Source: Domibacillus robiginosus (GTDB taxonomy: Bacteria; Bacillota; Bacilli; Bacillales; Domibacillaceae). Taken from it: 64,000 nt of DNA. Location: contig NZ_LAHL01000001.1 in NCBI RefSeq assembly GCF_000966195.1, positions 1 through 64,000 of the forward strand. Direction: 5' to 3'. Below the pieces are notes generated by a model. That model did not search any database and was not told where the DNA came from. It saw only the letters and a program-made list of their open reading frames with translations. Both the position numbers and the translations under genes were made by a program. Position 1 is the first letter of the stretch. Every line of letters begins with the position of its first letter. This document shows positions 33,746 through 41,111 of this stretch, one piece after another.

Positions 33746-34702
33746 ATGGGACATCACCACCATCACCACCATCACCACCATGGCCACGACCATCACGGTC
33801 ACTCTCATAGCCATAACCATTTTGAAGAAACAAGAGAAGGAAATAAAAAAGGGCTAATCATTGCTCTCCTCATTACTACGGGAATAATGTTTTTGGAGTT
33901 CTTTGGAGGATTAATCACAAATAGTTTAGCACTATTGTCAGATGCTGGACATATGCTTAGCGATTCCAGCTCCTTATTCTTAAGTTTAATTGCCATATGG
34001 TTCGCATCAAGACCCGCTTCATCCAATAAAAGCTTTGGTTTTTATCGCTTTGAAATACTAGCCGCATTATTCAATGGGGTTACTTTATTCGTAATTGCAG
34101 GTTTTATCGTCTGGGAAGCATATGGACGCTTTTTCGAACCTCCTACTGTTGCGAGTGGAACAATGATCCTGGTTGCTTCAGTAGGGTTAATTGCCAATCT
34201 AATTAGTGCGTGGTCTTTAATGCGGAAGGGCGACGTAAAGAATAATGTTAATCTGCGGAGCGCCTATTTACACGTCCTTGGAGATGCCCTGGGTTCCGTT
34301 GGCGCGATTGCAGCTGGTATATTAATGATATTATTTGACTGGTATGTAGCTGACCCACTAATCTCTGTTTTAGTCGCTTTATTGATCTTAAAAAGTGCAT
34401 GGGGAGTCATAAAACATTCAGTCCATATTTTAATGGAAGGTACACCTGTAACAGTTGACCAGGAAGAAGTAAAAGCAGCCCTAACGGAGATAGACGGCGT
34501 AATAAATGTGCATGATCTCCACATCTGGACGATTACCTCTGGGTTAGATTCGCTAAGCTGTCACATGTTAATTGAAGACGATAAAAGTAATCAGGAAATA
34601 CTGCAGGAAGCAATTAATAAAATCAAGGAAAAGTTTAAGATAGAACATACTACAATACAAATTGAAAATTCTCTGATCATTCATAACGAGCTTAAAATAT
34701 AA
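33746..34702 (+). CDS. czcD: CDF-family zinc/cobalt efflux transporter (CzcD-like)
   Basis: This 318-residue cation diffusion facilitator has about six membrane segments. Metal sites appear as SDAGHMLSD (second helix) and HVLGD (fifth helix). A cytoplasmic dimer domain ends with IEHTTIQIE. The N-terminus is extreme: ten consecutive histidines (residues 3-12), then more His in GHDHHGHSHSHNH, a natural metal-binding tail. AAGGAGG precedes the ATG. Under control of the ArsR-type gene, it should export zinc or similar metals in exchange for protons. Confidence 0.92.
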   Translation: MGHHHHHHHHHHGHDHHGHSHSHNHFEETREGNKKGLIIALLITTGIMFLEFFGGLITNSLALLSDAGHMLSDSSSLFLSLIAIWFASRPASSNKSFGFYRFEILAALFNGVTLFVIAGFIVWEAYGRFFEPPTVASGTMILVASVGLIANLISAWSLMRKGDVKNNVNLRSAYLHVLGDALGSVGAIAAGILMILFDWYVADPLISVLVALLILKSAWGVIKHSVHILMEGTPVTVDQEEVKAALTEIDGVINVHDLHIWTITSGLDSLSCHMLIEDDKSNQEILQEAINKIKEKFKIEHTTIQIENSLIIHNELKI

Positions 34703-34728
34703 ACGCACCCCGAGGGCGCGTTTTTTTT
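34701..34728 (+). terminator. terminator of the arsR-CDF operon
   Basis: AAACGCACCC and GGGCGCGTTT form a stem with one mismatch. Eight T residues follow. Confidence 0.8.
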
Positions 34729-35213
34729 GCTCTGAGCAGATCCTGCCCTTTAAATTCGATATCTATCCACACTCTGTTATTCTGATGGGCTCCTTGGCTT
34801 TTTTGTACATTTCAATAAATAGTTTAAACTTGATCCAATCTCCATCGCTTTTTCACTTACTGCTGCCATCCGAGCGGCAGATCAAGACTCGCGTCTATAT
34901 ACATGTAGAGATGTATGCAGACACAAATAACAACCCAGCAGGTTTTGCTTATCCAACTTATGTGATATTGTTTGCATCACATAAGTTTTGCAGAAAAATA
35001 TTCCTGCTCTTAAGTTATGAATATTTTTCTCGTACTACAAGTTCTGGCTACAGTAAATTTTAATTTCACATTACGCATTTTTTAGCCTTTAATTTGTGCA
35101 ATACGTCCATACAGGTGAGCTACACTATCCTTTGCTTAGACAACTGTTGACCAATCCTGTTGATTAAAGGACAATTTATTTAAACAAAATCTAATTTTGG
35201 TGGTGAACGTGAG
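34729..35213. other. intergenic region with copy 1 of a short repeat
   Basis: No gene is supported; the + strand frame at 34785-35063 is not protein-like and lacks a ribosome site. At 35089-35111 lies TTAAT...CAATACGTCCATA, related to copies at 36175 and 36832. Confidence 0.4.
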
Positions 35214-35690
35214 ATGAAATTATGGAAGGAACTTATGCTAAATGGCTCCGTAAAGCTCTTTATGAGCAATAAAATTTTAGATAGGTATATAGCCGATATA
35301 TCCCGTGAAGGATTTAAAATATATACTTTTGATTGTTCCAAGTGGACCCCAAAAAACTATCATCATGATTTGGCAGCTGTTCTTGGTTTTCCAGGCTATT
35401 ACGGAGAAAATTTAGATGCCTTTAACGATTACTTATCAGACATGGTTGAAGAAGAAACAGATTTTGTTTTAGTATTCAAAAATTATGAGTTTTTCGCAAA
35501 ACAAAACTCAGAAGCAGCATTTCATTTATTAAATATTATTCAAATAAACTCCTGGCAATTTTTAATTGAAGGTGTCAAATTGTTATCCTTTGTCCAATCA
35601 AATGACGCCGCTATGAATTTTCCCAAACTAGGTGCAATGTCTGCCGACTGGAACAATGACGAGTGGCTGGATGAAAGTAGGGGGCTGTAA
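35214..35690 (+). CDS. barstar-family ribonuclease inhibitor
   Basis: This 158-residue protein has the barstar core: FKIYTFDCSKW, HHDLAAVLGFPGYYGENLDA and FNDYLSDMVEEETDFVLVF. The YYGENLDAF signature forms the helix that plugs the active site of barnase-like RNases. No barnase-like toxin gene is in the window, so it is an orphan immunity protein or has a different partner, perhaps a contact-dependent or secreted RNase from neighbours. The start at 35214 follows GGTGGTGAACGTGAG; a later Met is possible. Confidence 0.85.
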   Translation: MKLWKELMLNGSVKLFMSNKILDRYIADISREGFKIYTFDCSKWTPKNYHHDLAAVLGFPGYYGENLDAFNDYLSDMVEEETDFVLVFKNYEFFAKQNSEAAFHLLNIIQINSWQFLIEGVKLLSFVQSNDAAMNFPKLGAMSADWNNDEWLDESRGL

Positions 35691-35756
35691 CTAGCTTTTT
35701 AAGAAAGTTTTAATTTACTTAATCAATAGTTGACCGAAACTGTTTATTAAATTCTT

Positions 35757-36058
35757 TTAATTTATCAAATAATCACCAACAAGTAAGACTGCTGCGATAG
35801 CTGAAACAAATAAAGAAAAAAGAGACAATGTTATTCTTGCTCTTTTTGAAATGTCTTTAAATCTTACACTATAAGCATCACTGAACAAAATAAGCGCATT
35901 AAGCCCTAAAACCCCAATGATAATAGATTTCGTAAGTTCTTCACCGCTTAGTTCACTAAACGACCGATTGGTATTTTGGTTTAGATTGATAATCGCACAA
36001 AGTTCAAAAACAAATTGAATAAAAAACGCATATAAAAAAAAAACATTAGTTTATTCAT
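35757..36058 (-). pseudogene. membrane-protein gene frameshifted at a ten-A run
   Basis: ATG 36058 reads MNKLMF, then a homopolymer (A10 on the + strand, 36034-36043) shifts the frame. In the other frame a clear membrane protein follows: FLYAFFIQFVFELCAIINL, then SIIIGVLGLNALILFSDAY and ITLSLFSLFVSAIAAVLLVGD, ending at TAA 35757. That makes three membrane segments in about 97 residues. One base more or less in the run would restore it, so it may be phase-variable, decayed or a sequencing artefact. Family not recognised. Confidence 0.55.
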
Positions 36059-36174
36059 AATTTTAATAACCTCTTTCTATTTACAATAACAATATTTAGG
36101 ATATTTCCAAGTCATCCCGCAGTTTGCTAATAATTATACGCTAATTGGATATTGAGTGAATAACATACAGATAT

Positions 36175-36195
36175 TTAATCAGCAGTACGTCCATA
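36175..36195. repeat. short repeat TTAATC-rCAGTACGTCCATA, copy 2
   Basis: The site shares CAGTACGTCCATA with the hairpin at 36832-36863 and, less exactly, with 35089-35111. All three lie between the barstar, membrane-protein and lipoprotein genes. Confidence 0.55.
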
Positions 36196-36274
36196 TAAAT
36201 GAATAGCAGTATTCTTAGAATGAGTAGCAGATGACCTATACTGTTAATTACATATCTTATCCAAATTGACTAAA

Positions 36275-36299
36275 ACAAAAAAAGAACCTAAGAAGGTTC
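36275..36299 (-). terminator. terminator of the lipoprotein gene
   Basis: GAACCT (36284-36289) pairs with AGGTTC (36294-36299). On the minus strand a T run follows. Confidence 0.7.
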
Positions 36300-36302
36300 A
36301 TT

Positions 36303-36776
36303 TTATTCTATAACTTCAAAAGAAGCAGCAATCGGTATTATATTTTCTGGACTGTATTCTTTTTCATCATCGCTAAAATTTTTGATAATCCGATAATGCC
36401 CAGCAGAAAGTTTCTCGCTAAAAATATCGAATGAAATCGTTTCGGATTCCGTCTCGTTAGGTGCAAGATAATATGCTTCATCAGTAAATCCCACTCTTTC
36501 TTTGAAGGGAACTTCGTGCCATGTACTGTTTACGTTTTTCTCTAGTAAATATTCTCTTCCATAAAGAAATGTTTTTTTACTATTATTGTGCAGTGTAAGT
36601 ACGGCTTTTGTATCCTTAGTGGTGTATTGTTTTTTTTCAAGCTGTGCAGTTATACCTTCGGAAGAAGAAATGTCTTCTTGATTCTTTGATTTGTTATTTT
36701 CCGGTTCTTGCTGGCAGGCAGCTAAAATAAAAGACAAAATTACTAAAAAGAAAATGAATATTGCACGATTATTCAT
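36303..36776 (-). CDS. lipoprotein with an Ig-like domain
   Basis: The protein has about 157 residues from ATG 36776, which follows AAGGAGGG; the frame extends upstream to 36878 without a site. It has a lipoprotein signal (AIFIFFLVILSFILAAC, cysteine near residue 21), an acidic, asparagine-rich linker and a beta-sandwich domain (KAVLTLHNNSKKTFLYG, then YLAPNETESETISFDIF and LSAGHYRIIKNF). The pattern resembles Bacillus immunoglobulin-like lipoproteins that sense or stabilise the cell surface. Function unknown. Confidence 0.7.
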   Translation of the reverse strand: MNNRAIFIFFLVILSFILAACQQEPENNKSKNQEDISSSEGITAQLEKKQYTTKDTKAVLTLHNNSKKTFLYGREYLLEKNVNSTWHEVPFKERVGFTDEAYYLAPNETESETISFDIFSEKLSAGHYRIIKNFSDDEKEYSPENIIPIAASFEVIE

Positions 36777-36831
36777 GAAATCCCTCCTTCTCAGAAATGA
36801 TAACATATATTTACATTTACAGGAGCAAACT

Positions 36832-36863
36832 TTAATCAACAGTACGTCCATACTGTTGATTAA
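36832..36863. repeat. perfect 13-bp inverted repeat, copy 3 of the CAGTACGTCCATA element
   Basis: TTAATCAACAGTA (36832-36844) and its exact complement (36851-36863) enclose CGTCCA. It lies upstream of the lipoprotein gene. Confidence 0.7.
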
Positions 36864-36913
36864 GGTTCTGTAGAACAAACTACAAACGGAGTACCTTTAT
36901 CACCTTCGGCAAA

Positions 36914-36956
36914 AACACCCCCACTTCAACCGTCAGGTAAGTGGGCGGTAGTTCAA
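36914..36956. repeat. 43-bp IS605-type end, copy A
   Basis: The 43 bases are identical to 63482-63524. CCCACTT...AAGTGGG forms a hairpin around CAACCGTCAGGT, the style of IS200/IS605 subterminal palindromes. No transposase gene is attached. Confidence 0.7.
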
Positions 36957-37022
36957 AGTCAATGAATGACAATTTGTAATCCAGTAACTAACCTAAGTAT
37001 GGAAATTCTAATTTTCCAAAAA

Positions 37023-38078
37023 TTAATCTTTCATGTAAACAGCAGCAAGATCCATCCGGCCCTTTCCGTGACCAAGCTCCGAATGAACCATATCAATCAC
37101 ATTTTTCACTTCACTGTATAAATGACAATCCGCTCTGCTGTAAATGCCATAATTTGATTTTCTGCCTAGATCATAGTTCATTAAGCAACGTTTAAGCATC
37201 TGATGCCCTTTTTCATTCAGCCCCTTGTTTTGTATCAATTCATGTACACGCTCACGTGCATAAGCATGACGAAAACCATGGCATCCACGCCGATTTTGCT
37301 CGATCCCGGCTTTTTTCAGTGCCGTTGAAATTCCCTTCCGCACCGTCCGGTCGTTCAACTTCACTAGCTGCTCTTTCTCTTTCTTGCCTTCCAACAGCTT
37401 TTCAAGTGTTGGTACAAACAAAACCCGGACAGGTATCTCACGTGGACGACCACCTTTGGTGATCCCTTCACCATGCCCGATCACAAGTCGCCAGTTTCCG
37501 TTTTGATCCTGCTGAAAATGATCTTTCCGCACAGCCAGGGCCTCAGAACTTCTTAGTCCCAAACCGCGCATCAATTCAACGGCGTTCCGCACATTTTGAG
37601 ACACCCCTTGTTTAATGGCTAACATTTCCTCTGATGAATAAGACCGATTTTGAGGCGTCTCTCGACCTTGTGACGAAACAATACGCTTTTTAGGCGCAAA
37701 AACTTCAATATCCCGATCAAAACGTTTAAAAAAGGCACGTGATCCATTTTGGAGATGTCGCAGGCTTGTTTCAATATTTTGTAGGTGTTTTATCGTGACT
37801 CCTTCTGCCTTTTTGAAGTCTAAATAGGCACGAACGTGCTCTTCTTTTACATGATTCAGCCGCTTGACCCCATGCTGCACCTTTACCCATTTAGCAAAAT
37901 TCATGCAGGCTGATTTGTCGTGCCGTTTTTGCGTTTTTGAATGGACTTTTCCAGTATCTTTTTTTACTTTTCCATTTGCTCCAACTGACCGTTTCGGCTT
38001 GCCGATTCGGTCAATTTCACGCAGCGCATCAGACACATCTTTGACGAGAGTTTGCCGTGGCAATTTAACTTTGGGCAT
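37023..38078 (-). CDS. phage-type integrase / tyrosine recombinase
   Basis: The protein has about 351 residues from ATG 38078, which has AAGGAGAA upstream; the longer frame to 38120 does not. Catalytic residues are R in GLGLRSSEALAV, K in GEGITKGGRPREIP, HxxR in CHGFRHAYARE, H in SELGHGKGR and the terminal Tyr in AAVYMKD. The N-terminal arm and core-binding domains are basic. It lies beside long perfect inverted repeats (38234-38278), so a DNA substrate may be next to its gene. It may integrate, excise or resolve the plasmid. Confidence 0.85.
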   Translation of the reverse strand: MPKVKLPRQTLVKDVSDALREIDRIGKPKRSVGANGKVKKDTGKVHSKTQKRHDKSACMNFAKWVKVQHGVKRLNHVKEEHVRAYLDFKKAEGVTIKHLQNIETSLRHLQNGSRAFFKRFDRDIEVFAPKKRIVSSQGRETPQNRSYSSEEMLAIKQGVSQNVRNAVELMRGLGLRSSEALAVRKDHFQQDQNGNWRLVIGHGEGITKGGRPREIPVRVLFVPTLEKLLEGKKEKEQLVKLNDRTVRKGISTALKKAGIEQNRRGCHGFRHAYARERVHELIQNKGLNEKGHQMLKRCLMNYDLGRKSNYGIYSRADCHLYSEVKNVIDMVHSELGHGKGRMDLAAVYMKD

Positions 38079-38233
38079 AAGAAAATTCTCCTTCTTCGAT
38101 TTTTTAAAGAAAATAAACAAAAACGCTGTAACAATCGCTATAAAAGCGCGTTTTGGAAATTTTCAGTTGCTATCTTTTCGTTACGTCCCTAAAGACCTAT
38201 CACAATCAAAATATACCACTGCTGCGCTTTTTT

Positions 38234-38278
38234 TCGCCTTATATCGGCGGAAAAAAGCACTCCGCCGATATAAGGCGA
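38234..38278. repeat. perfect 18-bp inverted repeat upstream of the integrase
   Basis: TCGCCTTATATCGGCGGA (38234-38251) and its exact complement (38261-38278) surround a 9-base loop. There is no T run, so it is unlikely to be a terminator. It may be an attachment or resolution site, or a single-strand origin hairpin. Confidence 0.75.
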
Positions 38279-38363
38279 CCCATCGCAAAATTAGAATTTC
38301 CTTCCGATTGTTTAGCGCATTTCTGAAATTGTCAACCTCCATCATCCATAATTCAGCTGCCTG

Positions 38364-38529
38364 CGAAATGAAGCTCAAAGAGCTTCATCACCGCTCACGC
38401 GATGCGCATTGCATAAGGCGTTTCCCTGGGGCGAATGACTTCCCAGCACCTACTTTCGCTTCGCTCAGACGCTGTGCACCCAAAACAAAAGCGTTTGTCC
38501 GTTTCACGGATAACTCTCGCCGGCGAGAG
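38364..38529. repeat. cluster of short palindromes
   Basis: GAAGCTC-AAA-GAGCTTC-type arms near 38368-38385, TCCG-TTTCA-CGGA near 38498-38510 and the exact 16-bp palindrome CTCTCGCCGGCGAGAG (38514-38529) follow one another within about 170 bases. No gene covers them. Such runs of hairpins occur at plasmid origins and transfer origins. Confidence 0.5.
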
Positions 38530-39078
38530 CAAAACCAAAAGAATAAAACTACAACTGCTAACAACAAAAAAAGACAGCAATGGAGATTTTGTTATTACAA
38601 CGCGCTACGCTGAATTCAACAAAACTGCCCAAGCTGTCTTCATTTCAGTAAAAAATCCTTTTCATTTCAAAATTCCTTTTGTTTTTTCACCCTTTCTTCT
38701 TTTGATGTTTTGAATAAGCATCTATACAATAAAAAAACAGCCTGCTGGATCGCACGCCATCCTGATTTTTTAAATAGAAACATAAAAAAACGACTGCCAT
38801 TTTGGACACTCGATTACATTTAATTGCTCAAATGAGCAGACCTATCCTGTTTTAAAATGAACCTCACAGTGCTAAAAAAGCACACATTTGTGGCGCATTC
38901 GCCTGCCTGCCATTTCTGGGATATGCTAAAAGCACACAAGAATCCGCAGGACTCAACACAATTTATGCCTAATCTCCGTCCTCTAAAGGCAGTTTGAAGG
39001 CTTCTGCAAAAGCAGCGAAAAGTTTAAAAATTTCTACCTAAATTATACCAGAACTCAAATGAAAAGTACACTTTCACT
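38530..39078. other. non-coding region, nothing recognised
   Basis: About 550 bases of mixed composition contain no supported frame, terminator or named motif. GTGCTAAAAAAGCACAC near 38870-38886 can fold into a small hairpin. Confidence 0.4.
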
Positions 39079-39187
39079 TGTGAACCTCTCCACCTAACTC
39101 AAAGATTTTGATGGAGCATCTCTTATCTTGAATACAGTACAACGTCAGCTGGTTAAGCTTCCTCTGGAAGCCCGAGTGCATGATGGA
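39079..39187 (-). repeat. right end of the decayed TnpB element, copy 2 (109 bp)
   Basis: It lies 34 bases beyond the tnpB remnant's stop and matches the solo copy at 24724-24832 and, in part, 46572-46608. The CTCCA...TCAAA-GAT-TTTGA...TGGAG hairpin sits near its outer end. It probably contains the omega-RNA scaffold. Confidence 0.65.
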
Positions 39188-39220
39188 GACTAATGACCGA
39201 AAACAAGGTTTGAAGTGTCC

Positions 39221-39944
39221 TTATTGCCAATTCAGGGACTTTTGCCTGAAGAGACAACCATTTCGTTTCCAAGGGGATTTTTGAAAAGCCCCAATGAAAT
39301 AGCGGTCCCTCATATTATAAGAAGCGGACAAATCCGCATGATAGATTTTGCTTGCTGAAAACATGGCAAGGTCTTTTTTCGGATTCCGTTCCACTTTTCC
39401 AGATCCGTCGAATGCCAGGGCACTGGTGTTTCGCGGATTGATCCGGGAAATGCGCATGCCCAGGCAGCGCGCCGTTTCTTCCACTTTGTTCCATATGCCT
39501 GTTTTCCGCCACCCATGAAGCTTGAAACGAAGTTTTCTGGCTCCATAGAACCCCTTTGGGATTTTCATTCTGCCTAGATATTCGAATACGATAACGTCAC
39601 AGCCATGCTTTGACGCAAATTTTATAATTTCATGGCTTGTGTGGCGGACAATATGCTGCTGGTATCCATTGATCAGCCGCCAAAAATTCGGTGCGTGAAT
39701 GCGGCCGCTTTCCCGCTGGGCTTTCCGCAATTTATTCGTTAACGTCTGCAGACGGTCTTTTTCTTTAGGCTGGTCAATAAATGTCCGGCCTAAGACAGTG
39801 CCTGTTGCACCGATAACCGAACAAACCGCAGAATTCGTCAACCCGGATGATGAAGGACAGGGCCGCATTGTAAATATCCAGCGTATCATTGAAGATTTCA
39901 GTCTGGTTTGTAATTTTATACAGCAGCGATTTCGCAATTTTCAT
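39221..39944 (-). pseudogene. internally deleted TnpB-related gene
   Basis: ATG 39944 starts KIAKSLLYKITNQTEIFNDTLDIYNAALSF, the N-terminus of TnpB-related proteins. After a frame change near 39850 the reading resumes at GTVLGRTFIDQPKEKDRLQT. It then continues through VIVFEYLGRMKIPKG (RuvC Glu region), INPRNTSALAFDGSGKVERN and YHADLSASYNMRDRY (RuvC Asp region). The central domain is missing. This variant lacks the usual four-cysteine finger. Confidence 0.75.
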
Positions 39945-40106
39945 AATCAATCCCCCTTTCCATTTTTTAGTTTTTGCGATTACATTGATCGTATTAAAGT
40001 GGAAATCACTTGTAAAACGAAAAGAGAATCAGTATGAGTAATAATAAGGAAGAAGCAGCAATTGGTGTAATGAAAAAGTATATAGAAGAACAGGGGGAAT
40101 AAAGAC

Positions 40107-40176
40107 CTTAGCGCCTAACCCCCACTAAATCGAAGATCTTGAAGGCGAATACGGCGTTAATTTTTTGCTCAAATAC
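40107..40176. repeat. palindromic element, copy A (about 70 bp)
   Basis: CTTAGCGCCTAACCCCCACTA, AGATCTTGAAG and TTAATTTTTTG-CTCAA match copy B at 50394-50462. Nested arms (TAGCG/CGTTA, CCC/GGC) allow a stem. The element supplies the last 20 or so codons of a membrane-protein remnant. Confidence 0.65.
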
Positions 40177-40576
40177 TGCAGCAACTAGAACCGTAAAAGG
40201 AAGAAGAATAAAGGCGTAGACCACCCCCCATTTTAATGTATCATCTATAACAATGGTTTCCATTCTACTCCTTACTATATATTCTCCAAAAATTGCCCCG
40301 ATCGTGCCGCTGTACAAATTGACAAAGAAAGCCGAAATAACGCTGAGAAGCCATATCTTTTTATTGGTTACTTCGGCATTTATGGAAATATAAATTCCTA
40401 TTAAAGAAAAAGTAAGCATGAAAGGGATTAAAACAGCGTAATACAGCCAGCTTTCCGCAAAAAAGATGTATAGCCACCCGTAGCTGATTGAGACACAAGG
40501 CCAAAAAGATTGTATATACTATTGATGATATTGCGCCAAACAAAAGGCCTATAATACCCGATAGAAATATTTTCAT
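40108..40576 (-). pseudogene. frameshifted membrane-protein gene ending in a palindromic repeat
   Basis: ATG 40576 has AAGGAGGGTAAGG upstream and reads KIFLSGIIGLLFGAISSIVYTIFLA. Near 40490-40500 the protein-like reading shifts frame to SYGWLYIFFAESWLYYAVLIPF, then MLTFSLIGIYISINAEVTNK and further membrane segments. The end (about INAVFAFKIFDLVGVRR) is encoded by the repeat at 40107-40176, so the natural C-terminus is lost. About five membrane segments. Family not recognised. Confidence 0.55.
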
Positions 40577-40971
40577 CCTTACCCTCCTTCACTCTGTCTT
40601 TGATTTCAACATATTTATCCATAGAAAAACCCAAAACTTTGGATTGACACTTTAGATAAGTATAGAGTATTTAATAAAGAACAGGATTAGCGTAACCCTT
40701 TATGGTGCTTTCTTCTGTATGGTATTTAAAAGCAACATTTACATTAAAGATACGTTTTTTTCATCAACAGTTTCGGTCATACGTTAATTAAAATTGTAAA
40801 ACTTATGTTAAGAGTGATACATTTTAAAAATTGACTTCTAAGTTTAAGATTTTATTGTTAAATGACTTTATTACTGCTAATCAGTAAAGATTACTTTTAT
40901 CTTGCTGGGCCTTACTGCAACATTGGTATATGGTGATAAAGTGCCTTCTAAGTGGTCTTCCACATAAAAAA
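40577..40971. other. intergenic region, nothing recognised
   Basis: A+T-rich spacer between the membrane-protein remnant and the ltaS terminator. No supported frame. Confidence 0.4.
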
Positions 40972-41005
40972 TAGGGATAAATCCTTTATAAAGGATTTAT
41001 CCCTA
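40972..41005 (-). terminator. terminator of the LtaS gene
   Basis: A perfect 16-bp stem (40972-40987 with 40990-41005) has a 2-base loop. On the minus strand it is followed by a T run, ending leftward transcripts from 43061. Confidence 0.85.
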
Positions 41006-41111
41006 AAGATATAATTTTAAATTCCATATTTTGAGTTAACCGATCCCTTTAATAAATAACTCATACCAGAAATTATATTTACTTACAGCAGCTTTTGAAA
41101 CCCCTGTATTG

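Noticed and set aside
34785-35063. 92-codon + strand frame after the CDF operon
   Set aside because: Not protein-like; no ribosome site.
37864-38613. Long + strand frame overlapping the integrase start and the palindromes
   Set aside because: Mostly antisense of the integrase, then inverted repeats; composition is not protein-like.
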